From the NCBI GenBank assembly GCA_963971405.1, contig OZ020489.1:17200290-17264289 (forward strand): a stretch of 64,000 bases of DNA, read 5' to 3'. The position numbers and the translations under genes are program-made. Of this stretch, positions 1-11,284 are shown in pieces. Under the pieces are notes generated by a model. The model saw nothing but the letters and a program-made list of their open reading frames with translations. It did no database searches and was not told the origin of the DNA. Origin of the DNA: Psococerastis gibbosa. Taxonomy: Eukaryota; Arthropoda; Insecta; Psocodea; Psocidae. Positions within the stretch are counted from its first letter, which is position 1. Every line of letters begins with the position of its first letter.

Positions 1-3000
1 ACGAGGAGTTTTCGGCTCTTCAAGGCAAATGACTGCATTATACATACGCTAGCAGGATAGTCATCCACGACCAGTCAATCAACGATTCCGCAGTTGTGAC
101 AGGCGGGTGTTTCTCGCCATAAGCTAAATACAGTCAAAATCGTGCTATTAAGAATGCCACCCAACCTAGACATATTCCCGTAGTTGTTACCCAAGGTCAA
201 GTGCCTGCGATTCTGTTGTCAGCCCCGCCTGTTAAATTTTTATTCATATTCCAATACTTTTTTTTAAATGTTTGCAACCCCACAACTTGGCTAATTTATT
301 TTTGTCATTTGCTTTGTCCTTCTATACGTTTGTCCTCAATCGGCAATACTTAGCTTATGGTTAGGCGTGATGTATAGTCTACACGATTATCACTGTATAT
401 TCTATATAATGCTACAAACAAAATTGATACCAGCCCCCTTCCCCCCTCTTAGCATTCAGCCCCCTCCTTACCCCAATAATGATCAGATATGGTTTGCTGA
501 TCAGTAGGAATCATCTTCAAATTTTTCGGATCCAGAGGGACCTATTGCGAACGCAGGCGCCTTTTCACAGGATGAACGTACCTAGCGTTATACACCGCTT
601 AGTTCGCGAACGGCCGTGCAAGTAGTGAGAAGGGCACCTCGTTAATTCAGCAGTTCGCGCGCTACTTTTCCGACGTTTCTTTTCAGTTATTTATTTGCTA
701 TAGCAAATTGCTTATTTTTTCGAAATCGAGAATCCTAATTATTATAGGGGATGGGGAACATGTTTTGTCACTACAAAATCTAAAACGTTAATATTTAATT
801 TCATACGATAAGAAAAATTTGACAATATTTAAATATACAATAAATATATAGCATACGAATTTAAAAATACGGTAAACTACAATATAGACGTGCTATATAG
901 CCCTATTATTATTTAAACGAATTTTAATTTTTTGGAGGGGTTACATTCCTTTTTATTAGGTACCGTATGTAATTTCCAAAATAGTTTCAAAATAATGCTG
1001 AACGTGCAGAATTATTTATAGTAGGTAGGCCTGCCAATTCCAAAATTAGAGAATTTAAAAAAAAATCTAGAATGGAACCCACGGTACCTAGCTGGGGAAT
1101 AGTTAATGTAATATCCCAAATATAAAAAACGCGCAATTTTGATTCAGAATCACTTCTCCTGAAGATTAAGGATACCTCTCTAATAATGGGGCTTAATGTG
1201 TCATATTATGATTGCCGAGACCTACAGTATATATATGTACATATGTACAGTATGTACATGTACATATACAAATCCTATTACGTAGATTATAGGCCTAGTA
1301 CGGATGGTGAAATTATTTATGAAATGTAACCCGTTGTTGCTACGCTATAATAACGAAGTCTTTCAAGCTACGAAATTGTATAAAACAGCCCCACTAGTTT
1401 TGTGCTGAGAACTTATACTATTCGTGGCAGTCCCACACTAATCAATTTTTTTATAAATCGAAATCACGAGCCATTCACACTACAATAGTATTTGCTTGAC
1501 CATATAGGTTCTTGATGGCAAAAATCAATTTTTTTGGACCCGCGAAACTAATTAGGGCGGCCAAAGTTTCAATAACTCGGCTAAATATTTTATCAAATTC
1601 CATTTGATACTGAATTCACTCCTATAGCAGAATGTTGTATGTTGTATACATTAAACAAATCTTTCAAATGATTCGTATCACATATATATCTATCCCAAAT
1701 AAAATATGTAGCCTGTCTTTAGAGTTAGGCCCATGATGAATTTATATAAAATAACAGTTAGTCGAGAAGTTATATTTTCTCTTCTACCGCTATTCAACAC
1801 ATCTCGCATTGACAAATTTGAGGATTGCCGGGCAAAATACCTGGGTAGTTCCAGCGCTTAAAATTGTCACTAAACTAAAAAATTAAAAAGAACCGTATAG
1901 GTGCCTTCTAGAGTTAGGTCTATTAACTGCTGTCGTAGTCTCAGCCACCCGCCTTGTGCCTACCTTGTCTGAATTGTTTAATCGGAAAATCTAGCATCTG
2001 ATTCTGAAACTCTAACCCTCAGGGTTTCATATGACAGTTCTAGTCTAAAAGTACGGCAAGCCGTGTAAATTCTCTTTTTGGCTACATTGACTGCTTCATT
2101 AAATAATTATACCATCGTGCTTGCCCACTGAATACCGTACCATGCAAAAAGTGGTAAAAAAATGACTTTCAAGACGGGATCGGCGAGCGCGTTATGATGA
2201 TTTTATTCTGCATTCAGCCATACAGGTAAGCAACTGTAAAATAGCGTAACCTACCTAATGCATTTCAATGCAAATATAGGCTAATAATTCAATTAGACCG
2301 GGCTCAAATTTTGAATCAGACTTCGAATCCCAGTGTTGAGGTTTGTCTAACTGGATTATCTGACAATTAAAATCTGGACCCACATAGCCATCGAAGATAT
2401 TGTCTATCAGATATTTAGACAGATATGAATATTTACATCTGAAATAGTTATCATATAGACGTTTTATACGTCAATGTCAATACCTAGATATCTAGGAACG
2501 ATGTCACACTGCAATTAACGTTTTAAGACGTTTGGTAGATGTGATGATATGGAGATGTCTACACGCGGGTTGACTCGAGCTATCTGTAAGATACCTACCT
2601 GGAAGACATGAATACCTTCATTTATATATTATCTGTTAGATATTCAAATCTTCCCTTAAGACTTCTAAATAATACATCATCAAGATGTCATTTGGCTATT
2701 TGGGGAGGAGAATGAAAATTGTCTGATGCATAATTTCGCAGGTACCAGTATGGTAAATCATGGCAATTTGATGGCCAGAGCTACATACGGGATAATGCAT
2801 ATTGTATATCAGCTAGTAGCTTACAGCTATTAGTCTAAAATATATAAAGCCATTTATAATTTTTGCAGGTACATGCTTTAAGGCGCTTATTCCACCAACG
2901 TCAATAGTGATAGTAAATGTAGTATTGACGGAAATTTGAATTTTTCATTGATACACGCCATTCCACTGGTATTTTCAACTATTGATCACTTTTCTTCTAA

Positions 3001-4586
3001 TGACACGTATACGCCAAATTTTTAAAATTTGTTTATTTGTTAATTTGCCTTAGTTTACGGTAACGAAAACAAAACAGAAATACTCATCTTTGAGTCATTA
3101 ATTATTTATAGATGTTATCCTACCAAGATTAACTGACATATTTATTCCTTCATAATGATATCAGCATTCTTGTTTAATTTACAAACCATACCCAGCCATA
3201 ATATACATGCAGACATCAGGCGGTTAAAGAATGGGGAAGATATTTGTAAGAAGCTTAAGTTCGGTTGTAGGTACGGTATTGAAAGATACGGTTGTAACTT
3301 GTCAGTACCGAACAGTTGATTTTGACCACCAATTGAAAATAGAAAGGACGCAAAAATATACTAGTTTTACCCAAACTACCAAAAATTAATTAAAGTAGCC
3401 TACTAGTTTTTCAGTGTCTAAAAATGATTGAGAATTGTGCAAAAAGTGATTTAATCCGACAAGTATAATTTGTAAAAATAATAATATATGTGTATTAAGA
3501 ACATCTTAAAAATTTCGTCACAACATAAAACAACTTGTGTTCTGATTATTTTGTCTATGTCTGCTGCGCACCAATAAGTAGGCTATAGGTCTTCGCCTTG
3601 CAAAGGCTGAAAGCGTAGCTTGTTAAAATCTAACAAGTTTAAATTTCTTAAAATAAAAATAAAAACCCCTCTCAACCTGTATATGCTGATTTTTTTTTTT
3701 TTACAAATCTGGTTGATCAAGGCAAGACTGCTGCGTGTGAATGTGTGAGAGAATGAATGTGGAGGTAGCGAATTTGAATTAGTGTGACTTTGATCAGGAA
3801 AGAAGGTATGACTGATATTGGTATGAATGTAGTTTATTATACAGGTATTATACCTGAATGCAGTCTGAGGGGGGTCCAGGGGGCCGGACCCCCCGAAATA
3901 TTTGCAGCGTACACTAGATAGAATGGAGTTTTAAATATATTGAGGTTACCTCACCTCATGTGACGTCAGATGGACCCCTCCCGAAAAAATTTCATACGGC
4001 CTATACAAATATTTCAAAATATTAAAGTACCGGGTATCGTTGATATGTATAGTAGCCTACATTTAGGTGTAAGAGAGGGCCATACGCCCTAATCTCGCTG
4101 TATCTATATTTTATTTTTCAATGAAACGAGAAAGAAGAAGTCGAACAAGGTATAACCAGAGGGACACAACGTGAAACCTCAAGCTACAAAAAGGAGGCGA
4201 TCGGTGTTACAATAAGCCAAATGCTACAGAAAACCCAACCGGTTGCTACCTAGAGTAAAAAACATGCTCCAAATTTGTCGGGTATGAATTAGAATGACGG
4301 TATATGAAACAGGCGACGTTGAAAATTTACAGTGTCATTAGAATGTGAAAGAGAAATTAAGCAAAGCTATTAGTGACACTATTAGCTACACTTTCCACAG
4401 GGGGCAAAAAGAGCATTGCCGTCTGCAGTTAAGTGAGCTTTAAGTAAGCTTTAATATTAATTTTCATATACAGTATGTATTAAGATTAATAAAACGTTAA
4501 TATTAAAAAATTAATTGTTTCATATTGAAATCACATTCTACTCTGGTTCAGCATTTTAAATTCACTGGCTACTGAACAGTAGTTTA
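1..4586. other. AT-rich noncoding DNA, no gene seen
   Basis: No open frame here looks like a protein, and no exon with convincing splice sites was found. The stretch is AT-rich, with short alternating TATA/TGTACA runs near 1230-1272. A segment at about 2372-2720 is unusually rich in AGATAT, AGACAT and AGATGTC words. Part of an F1-type end may lie near 2880-2960, where an end resembling AGGCGCNNATTCCACC is followed by GTCAATAGTGATAG. It may also hold 5' UTR exons or regulatory DNA of the receptor gene further right, but nothing in the sequence shows that. Confidence 0.5.
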
Positions 4587-4594
4587 TGTAGTAT

Positions 4595-4847
4595 CATGGG
4601 CGCCGGTTCCATAAGGCTTGGGCCATACCAATAATGTTAGGAATAACCACCTCATACTTTAGTGTATTTTGATATTTTTTTTATTTTTATTTATTATTTA
4701 TTTTTATTGAAATGACAGCTACAGAGTGAAGCTATATATTTATTGGGGGAGGGGGGGGGGGGCAAATTGACTCTTTCCCCCCGAAAAAAAAGATGTCCTC
4801 AGGCAATCTTGGGCATTACCAATAATTTTCCCAACTCGGCGCCCATG
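4595..4847. mobile_element. Non-autonomous hAT-like element, 253 bp
   Basis: The ends are inverted copies of CATGGGCGCCG. They are flanked by a perfect 8-bp direct repeat, TGTAGTAT, at 4587-4594 and 4848-4855. An 8-bp target-site duplication with short terminal inverted repeats is the signature of hAT-superfamily transposons. The interior has no transposase and includes a G-rich tract. The hAT label is inferred from target size and end style. Confidence 0.75.
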
Positions 4848-5286
4848 TGTAGTATAGATAGTAGATCTACTCATATTCCTACTTATTTCCCTAGGCATTA
4901 TATATTATTCCAAGTTGAGTGTATATAAGTGAGGGCTGAGTGTACTAGCGGGGTCGCAGGTGGCGTATCACGAAAAGACCACTAGTTACGGTGGCTAGCT
5001 GCCAATATAACTAATAAGCAGTCCCCGACCAAGCAGCGGTGTAATCAAAGGGTGTGGTGGCAAATATGGTGGTAAAAAAAGAAAGATAGAAAATTGTCTT
5101 TAATTTCCATATAGGCGAATAAAGGCAATTTTGCAGGTTTGTCTATAGAAAAAGCCACACTAGCCCGAGAATGATCACAATGGGAAGGGGCGAATAGTTG
5201 CCACCACTAAATAAGCAACCACTACTAAGGCACTCTTTTGACCTGGGGTTAGGCCCGAAGATTCAACGGCATAAGGATGCAGGAGG

Positions 5287-5445
5287 CAACGGGAAACCAC
5301 TGCATTACAATTTGCTAATATACTCATCATGACTAAGTACATTTAGATACTCTACAAACTTGACTTCCTTTTGGGGAGTCTGAAGTACGATATCAACGTG
5401 TCTACGAGTGCGGTGATGTTCGCCAATCTTCGATAGAAGAGGCAT
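5287..5445 (+). repeat. R-D repeat, probable 3' end of a non-LTR element
   Basis: This segment runs from AGGCAACGGGAAACCACTGC to a stretch reading GTTCGCCAATCTTCGATAG. A second copy is at 50740-50885. The last part resembles the 3' coding end of the RTE-like remnant at 11285-11770, whose reverse strand reads ATCGCCAATCTTGGATAG. It is followed at once by a GTC/GAA simple repeat, as a retroposon tail would be. The LINE assignment is inference. Confidence 0.45.
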
Positions 5446-5515
5446 TCGTCGTCGTCGTCGAAGAAGAAGAAGAAGAAGAAGAAGAAGAAGAAGAAGAAGA
5501 AGAAGAAGAAGGAGG
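5446..5515. repeat. (GTC)n-(GAA)n microsatellite
   Basis: Five GTC units run straight into about 17 GAA/AGA units, ending in GGAGGAGAG. It sits between the R-D repeat and the tRNA-like tandem array. Confidence 0.9.
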
Positions 5516-5555
5516 AGAGCATAAGTAGAGGATTTGGCGATTACTGGACTTGTCG

Positions 5556-5628
5556 GGGCTTGTGGTCCAGCGGTTAAGACGACGCCCCGGTTAGGCGTAG
5601 ATCGTGGGTTCGAATCCCGCCAAGCCCA
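5556..5628 (+). tRNA. tRNA-like gene copy 1, identity uncertain
   Basis: The segment folds as a 72-nt cloverleaf plus discriminator A. The acceptor stem GGGCTTG/CAAGCCC pairs at all 7 positions. The D arm pairs GTC with GAC around AGCGGTTA. The anticodon stem ACGCC/GGCGT pairs at 5/5. The T stem GTGGG/CCCGC pairs with one G-T around TTCGAAT, giving a good B box. A T7 run follows, suitable as a Pol III terminator. The 7-nt anticodon loop CCGGTTA has C instead of the near-universal T33 and T instead of a purine at 37. The nominal anticodon is therefore GGT, which is unusual for a eukaryotic tRNA-Thr. It is more likely a tRNA-derived repeat than a working tRNA gene. Confidence 0.4.
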
Positions 5629-5878
5629 TTTTTTTCCATATCCTCTAATGTCGGTTATAACGCGGAGGTTACCTCTTCAACCAAAGTTAATGTAATGTCT
5701 GTGTTATATATACCATATAATACTACAATGTATTGAATAAATCATTGCCTTTATGCAATTAAGTAAGCTCACAGACCTGTTCGGTTAGATAGTTGTGTAG
5801 TTGTGCTAACCTGTCTAGCAACACGAATCATGTCAATTTGAGCATAAGTAGAGGATTTGGCGATTACTGGACTTGTCG

Positions 5879-5951
5879 GGGCTTGTGGTCCAGCGGTTAA
5901 GACGACGCCCCGGTTAGGCGTAGATCGTGGATTCGAATCCCGCCAAGCCCA
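5879..5951 (+). pseudogene. tRNA-like copy 2
   Basis: This is the same cloverleaf as copy 1, in the second 323-bp unit. One substitution (GTGGG to GTGGA in the T stem) breaks the 53-61 pair next to the T loop. The T7 terminator is kept. The B box now reads GATTCGAATCC, which departs from the GGTTCRANTCC consensus. Confidence 0.5.
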
Positions 5952-6201
5952 TTTTTTTCCATATCCTCTAATGTCGGTTATAACGCGGAGGTTACCTCTT
6001 CAACCAAAGTTAATGTAATGTCTGTGTTATATATACCATATAATACTACAATGTATTGAATAAATCATTGCCTTTATGCAATTAAGTAAGCTCACAGACC
6101 TGTTCGGTTAGATAGTTGTGTAGTTGTGCTAACCTGTCTAGCAACACGAATCATGTCAATTTGAGCATAAGTAGAGGATTTGGCGATTACTGGACTTGTC
6201 G

Positions 6202-6274
6202 GGGCTTGTGGTCCAGCGGTTAAGACGACGCCCCGGTTAGGCGTAGATCGCGAGTTCGAATCACGCCAAGCCCA
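6202..6274 (+). pseudogene. tRNA-like copy 3, degenerate T arm
   Basis: The acceptor, D and anticodon arms match copies 1 and 2, but the T arm is GCGAG/CACGC with an A-A mismatch. The downstream T-run is shortened to T5 after CAG. This is the most diverged copy, and it ends next to an S1 SINE fragment. Confidence 0.5.
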
Positions 6275-6312
6275 GTTTTTCCATATCCTCTAATGTCGCT
6301 TAAGAAGGAGGA

Positions 6313-6376
6313 GGCTTTATTTCCCTAACTCCACTAGGTTGGCTTAGTAATAGAACAAAAAGTCATTTATTTATTT
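6313..6376 (+). repeat. SINE S1, 3' fragment
   Basis: Only the 3' end of the S1 family is present: CCCTAACTCC, then the diagnostic tail TAGTAATAGAACAAAAAGTC and a TTTA-rich end. It is fused directly to the truncated third tRNA-like unit. Confidence 0.7.
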
Positions 6377-6379
6377 ATT

Positions 6380-7250
6380 AATTAAATTGTAACCTCATCT
6401 CGATTTAATAATAGGTAGGCTACCTACGTTGATTTTTGTTGTCTTAGAATGTGTACTGTACATTATATAAGTTACGGCTAAAAGACGAAGTTCGTGAAAA
6501 TATAGTATAGTCTGTAGAATAACGATATAAACACTGTATTGTAAATATAAACCTATATCAGAAAACGATTCGTGTACGCATTCTCGTTTCCGGATGATGA
6601 GTTCCATAAATTTTACAGTTACCGCATGCCTGGTTTGAAAAGTTTTAAAACATTACCAGTCACTTCATAATACGCAAAAACTGTAGTTGTTAGTGTCTGT
6701 TGTAAGAGCACGGCAGCACAGGTGTTCCAAGTATGGTATACTGCCATACAACAATGTTCCCAGCTCTACTGAGATATTGCGGAGAGGCATTTGAGCAAAA
6801 GCCTCTCTTGAGCAGGCCCAGGCTCTTAGCTTATACTTTCTTTCAAGCGTGAAAGCCACCACTTGTTCCCCAATCCTCACTTGATTTCTTATCAATCTTC
6901 GTCAAGAAGCTTTCACCCACTTTCCCACTTATTAACAGTGCCGTAGCCATCCTATTAACGTTATATTCGCATAATATTTACACTCTACCCGCCATAAAAG
7001 CCATTTATGAACATGCCCTAAATTCTTTAGCTTTCAAAAGCTTCAAAGCCTTGCCCTTCCATTTGTGAATTGAAATGTTGCGATTGAGGTAAATTTTTTT
7101 TTTATGTTATTTTTTTATGTTATTTTTAATTTCAATTAATTTTAAAACTATAAGGAGTCCAAATAAAAAAATATTATTACTTATTAAAAGGTACATAGCT
7201 GGTTGTGATTATGCAACTTTAAAAATACTCACCCTCCTGATTTAGGCGTG
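6380..7250. other. Noncoding DNA, no gene seen
   Basis: Short open frames occur on the - strand (for example 6395-6607 and 6665-6895). They lack recognisable domains and conserved repeats, so I do not call them. No repeat family was recognised. Confidence 0.5.
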
Positions 7251-7254
7251 TCAC

Positions 7255-7400
7255 TTGTCAATATTCCTTCATTTGTGATTAAAAAAAGTTGAGATTTTTG
7301 TACTAAGGAGACTGTTGTGTAGATAAGTTAAGCATCTACATAATAGTCTCCTTAAAAAATCTAAACTTTTTAATTAGAAATGACGAAATATTGACACGTG
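7255..7400. repeat. Imperfect foldback, about 60-bp arms
   Basis: The left arm starts TGTCAATATTCCTTCATTTG and continues to GGAGACTGTTGTGTAGAT. The right arm is its imperfect reverse complement, ATCTACATAATAGTCTCC to CGAAATATTGACA. The loop is short. The size and symmetry suggest a small MITE-like element, with no coding content. Confidence 0.65.
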
Positions 7401-7412
7401 GAATACAATACC

Positions 7413-7535
7413 AATTGACCTCTTCAATAGCCTCTGTAGGTTAGTACCCGTGTTGAGTTACGACACGTCTCCAATCGCATGGCGTGTGACTCGCACAAGT
7501 GCAAGCACGTTACCACCTGGCCATCGAAGTCGATA
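7413..7535 (-). repeat. SINE-like family S3, reverse copy
   Basis: Read on the - strand, it begins CGACTTCGATGGCCAGGTGG and contains GGAGACGTGTCGTAACTCAA, the S3 hallmark, then GGTCAAT. Similar copies are at 28136, 36367, 47011 and 55265. The start of S3 resembles a Pol III A box, but no clear B box was found, so the SINE call is an inference from copy number and the A-rich end of the 36367 copy. Confidence 0.65.
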
Positions 7536-7599
7536 CTGCTCACTGTTCTTGAATTTTTAAGCTAACTTATTAGTTTTGTTTCTTTTTTGCTTTTTATCG

Positions 7600-7833
7600 T
7601 AAATAAATAAATAAATAAACAAGGACTTTTTTTGTTCAATTACTAAGCCAACCTAACGGAGTTAGGGCTGTAAGCCCTCTCTTACACTCAACTAGGAAGA
7701 CCCGGGACCGCCTGCTTTACATGCCCTCCGAAGCATGGCCAGGAAATGTAGGTAGTGTGGGACTCGAACCAACAACCGTTCGGGTGAAAGTCAGAGTCCG
7801 TAGCACTCCTTAGCACTAGTCTACATGTCCTGA
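7600..7833 (-). mobile_element. tRNA-derived SINE S1, full-length reverse copy
   Basis: The reverse strand reads an S1 head with AGGACATGTAGACTAGTGCT, a CTTTCACCCGAACGG segment, and a body with GGCCATGCTTCGGAGGGCAT. It ends GAACAAAAAAAGTCCTTG and (TTTA)n. The B-box region is diverged: GTTGGTTCGAGTCCCACAC matches the Pol III consensus. Confidence 0.8.
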
Positions 7834-8370
7834 CAATCTTGTGTTCCATCTTTTACTGTTTCATTTTTAGACCATATCATGTCACTGCACTGCATGAAAA
7901 AGTTTGGGAACCAACATTATGCTTAAATCTTTTGCCAGCAGATGACGTCACAGCCCAAATTTTTTTATGTTGGCATGGCAACATAAATAACACAAATAAA
8001 GTATTGAATATATGGTCTATTTGAACCGCATGGTTCTGTAGAGTTTTAATTTTAAGTCTTCTGATTATTCCAAGCTTTTCATTAATTATGGTTGTTTCTT
8101 GTGCGGCTAACATTGCACTCAGCAATTCCAAAAAGGAATTAGCTGCCACAAGTAATCAATTCATTGCCAAAACTAGCAATAAGCTTATAGTGTAAAATTT
8201 ATTGTTTTGATTTGTTGTTTTCTCACTATTCTAAGTTTATAATTATAATATATAATATAATATAATAATATAATAATCTTTTATTTATTCTTTAAGTACA
8301 ACAGTTACAATTTAATTACATTTGGAAGGGGAGCCCAAAGGACAAGTCCCGTGCTATGTTGCTTCTTGTG

Positions 8371-8752
8371 CTGCTGCAGCCTGATCGAGGCGATTATAAT
8401 ACCGGTATTTATTTAATCCCCTGGTAAACAAGATAATTTTATAATGGAAAGTGCTATTCAAAATTTGTTTGTTTACAGTTATAATCCTAGGGTATTTATT
8501 TAACCCCGGTATTATAATCGCCTCGACCTGCAGCCTGCAGCCTGATCGAGGCGATTATAATACCGGTATTTATTTAATCTCCTGGTATTAAATAAATACC
8601 GAGGTTAAATAAATACCCTAGGATTATAACTGTAAACAAAAAAAATTTTGAATAGCACTTTCCATTATAAAATTACCTTGTTTACATTTTTAATACCAGG
8701 GGATTAAATAAATACCGGTATTATAATCGCTTCAATCAGGCTGCAGGCTGCT
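8371..8752. mobile_element. Nested foldback element (family F2)
   Basis: The outer arms (8371-8425 and 8696-8752) are inverted copies containing GCAGCCTGATCGAGGCGATT and the ATAATACCGGTATTTATTTA motif. Between them the same end motif recurs at 8521-8564, so two palindromic units sit back to back, each about 142-195 bp. The interior word GAATAGCACTTTCCATTATA recurs near 15945, 29296 and 39694 (reverse), which marks a dispersed family. No coding sequence. Confidence 0.8.
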
Positions 8753-8970
8753 GATAACTGTACTCAGTGATTCCAAGATTTATTTGTTCACCAGTTACCT
8801 ATCAACAGAGACTTTGTTGATAGATAACCTGGTCACCAGAGTGCTTTTGGCAGTGTGTGACGTCATTTTATGTTGGTCCCTCGGAAATTTTAACATGGCG
8901 AGTATTATAGTGATCTAAGGTTTTATTCATTGATTACTGATAGCTTTAAGTGTTCACTATAACGCACATC

Positions 8971-9146
8971 AGTGGTTCGGAATCCATTATTATCAGGAGG
9001 TCAGTCAACTCCCCTTCTCCCTTCAGGTGAAGGTGAAGCAGTCTGCCCTTAGGGTACCTAAAGTTAACAATCAGACTTACTTCCCCCGCCAGACTGACAT
9101 GGTTGCTTAAAACAGAAATACTGAAAGCAGGCGTTGGAAACGAACC
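8971..9146 (+). repeat. SINE-like family S2, 5'-truncated copy
   Basis: Starts AGTGGTTCGGAATCCATTAT and ends GCAGGCGTTGGAAACGAA. It matches the 3' two-thirds of copies at 21680-21972 (reverse) and 37561-37845. Sequence between CAGGAGGTC and CCCGCCAG is conserved in all. Confidence 0.7.
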
Positions 9147-9149
9147 AAC

Positions 9150-10165
9150 CCTTATGTTTTACATATCACAGTAAAGAATTCGTAAAATGATCCACATTGT
9201 CCGACTACTTGTTAAAAATATGCGAAAATTGCTAAAGCGTGTAAAAGGCAAAATATGGCAAAAAACATAAGTCATAATAACTCATAATACGGTACTGCAT
9301 GTTTTTTTTAAATTCTTCAGGACAGCTGCACTACATGTTCCTCATCTTCGTACGAACGATACGAAATTGCTTCAAATTTGGATGGTGTTTACATACAACC
9401 GCAATTTAGTGAATTATTTGCCTCACTGTAGCTTGAGTGTGAAAAAGGACATGACATTCGCAAAGAAAAAGGAAGGACGAACAAACGTCATTTATCTCTC
9501 GGTCTGCACGCCACCTCGTTGTTTGAATTTTCCGCTCTCCCTCCCGGAAAAAAAGAGGAACAAGCTTCCGACAGGAGGCGAAAGGTTGCAAACTAGTATT
9601 TTGTGAATTTTATAAGAACTCGATGTTATTGAAAGTTTAGATACAGCTGAAGCAGCTAACAAAGAAAATAAATTGGTTTGCTATGAATCGCTTATAACAC
9701 TCAAAGACGATATTGATATTGTCTTTTAAATTTATAGAGCTGCTCTATCGCTAGTAAAAATTTCATAAATCTGTAAAACGTTAGCGCTCTCAATACCGCA
9801 TCGGCTTCGTTTGGGAGGGGTGGGGGGTTCCCCCTTCTACAGTTTTGGAGAAATGTCGAAGTTACATTGAGTAACGACCGTTATGGCGTTTCCCAGAATT
9901 CGGCTCCTCTAAGGCTAAGTGTAACACATTATGCAAGGGAACACGCAAGTAATTCTTGCAACGCCCCCACATCGTATTTTAATGATGGATGCGTACGTTA
10001 ATCTGAATGCGGGACATCGCACGTGGCAGCATACTGTATGCGTTCAGTGCTGAAGAAATAGAGTCCAAAATATTTCAAAAAATTAACATTCATAAAATTT
10101 AAATTTTCCACGATGATTTAATCATAAGCTAAAAATGCTAATAGAAGTGTAGGTATTTTACCTAC
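9150..10165. other. Noncoding DNA, no gene seen
   Basis: Two overlapping open frames at 9367-9606 (+) and 9406-9591 (-) have no recognisable domain. There are no convincing splice sites around them. No repeat family recognised. Confidence 0.5.
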
Positions 10166-10170
10166 ACTCA

Positions 10171-10362
10171 GGACATGACATGAACTTTCACCAGAAAGGT
10201 TGTTGGTTCGAGTGCCACACTTGCTATATTTTCTGGCCATGCTTCGGAGGGCATGTAAAGCAGGTGGTCCCGGGCTATCCTAGTTGAATGTAAGAGAGGG
10301 CTTATAGCCCTGTAACTCCGCTAGGTTGCCTTAGTAATAGAACAAAAAAAGTCGATATTTAT
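10171..10362 (+). repeat. SINE S1 with internal deletion in the head
   Basis: Begins GGACATGACATGAACTTTCA, so the A-box stretch (TAGAGTAGTGG) seen in other copies is missing. The B-box region, the GGCCATGCTTCGGAGGGCAT body and the AATAGAACAAAAAAAGTC tail are present. Confidence 0.75.
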
Positions 10363-10364
10363 TA

Positions 10365-11045
10365 CTTTCCCATTTTTCTCTAGGGGGTGAGTCCCCGAAC
10401 CGTGTAACCGTCGCTGAGACTGTGGAGAATAAGAAACGTGTTTGCTGGTCAGTACGTCCCCACAGAGTAGAGTGTCCAGGGGGGGGGGGGTCACCTCTCC
10501 CTGTGAACTAGTCCTGGGCCCTGGATAGGCCTACAGTTAGAAGAGGTGGAATCCTTATTTGAAATAGTGGACTAGACTGTTATGCGTTTATGAGTGATAT
10601 GTTAGGTATTAATAAGTAAGTTTAGCTTAATAGATTGTATATCCAATTTGATTTGATTTTATTTTTTATTTTTTTATTGTTAGGGCAGAGAAAATTGTTA
10701 TAGGTCTATTATTGTGGCCTTACAGTTATTGTGTATAAATTGTTTTTTGTATATTCAATACACGTTCATTCATTCATTCATTTTTGACATCCCTCAAAAT
10801 AAAATCCTAGTTTGTGGGAAGGGGGTGGGGGGCCGTTGCTCGTTGGCAATTGGCCCATTGATTCTCCCAACAGTCTTGTATAGCTCAATCATATGGTGGT
10901 TTTCCGCATTAAAATCTTTTAGAAGTTTTCAAGCTTACCGTATAACTAGGTTTAAACTTTAAATCTGTAAATTAACATTCATTTAATAGTTAATGGAGTT
11001 GCGGCGTCGTTCCTTTCATATCACGGGGCACTTCTAAGGTGTACC
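10365..11045. other. Noncoding DNA with G-tracts
   Basis: Contains a G12 run near 10480-10492 and a G-rich stretch near 10820. ATTC repeats occur near 10765. No gene or known repeat seen. Confidence 0.5.
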
Positions 11046-11049
11046 AGGG

Positions 11050-11284
11050 GACATGTAGAGTAGTGGCAGTCAGGATATGTAGAGTAGTGGTACGGACTCT
11101 GGATTTCACCCAAAAGGTTATTGGTTCGAGTCCCACACTGGCTACATTTTCTGGCCATGCTTCGGAGGGCATGTAAAGCAGGAGGTCCTGGGACTTCGTA
11201 GTTGAGTGTCAGAGAGGGCTTTATAGCCCTAACTCCTTCTAGGTTGGCTTAGTAATAGAACAAAAAGTCCTTATTTATTTATTT
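11050..11284 (+). mobile_element. tRNA-derived SINE S1 with duplicated head
   Basis: A full S1 copy. The A-box stretch is TAGAGTAGTGG (11076-11090 region) and the B box is GGTTCGAGTCC, as expected for an internal Pol III promoter. The body has CTGGCCATGCTTCGGAGGGC and the tail is AATAGAACAAAAAGTCC with (TTTA)n. Directly upstream, a second partial head (ACATGTAGAGTAGTGGCAG) repeats the first 20 bp. Confidence 0.85.

Larger units (their letters stand above)
5518..6301 (+). repeat. Tandem array of 323-bp units carrying a tRNA-like sequence
   Basis: Units start at 5518, 5841 and 6164, exactly 323 bp apart. The first two are almost identical; the third stops after about 138 bp, where a fragment of SINE S1 begins. 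Each unit reads AGCATAAGTAGAGGATTTGG, then a 73-nt tRNA-like segment, then a T-run, then an inverted copy of the AGAGGAT word (ATCCTCTAATGTCGG), then about 200 bp of AT-rich sequence. A related unit without the tRNA-like segment lies at 26199-26385. Confidence 0.85.

Noticed and set aside
5446..5515. CRISPR-like array
   Set aside because: It is a simple GTC/GAA trinucleotide repeat without spacers; nothing elsewhere has repeat-spacer structure.
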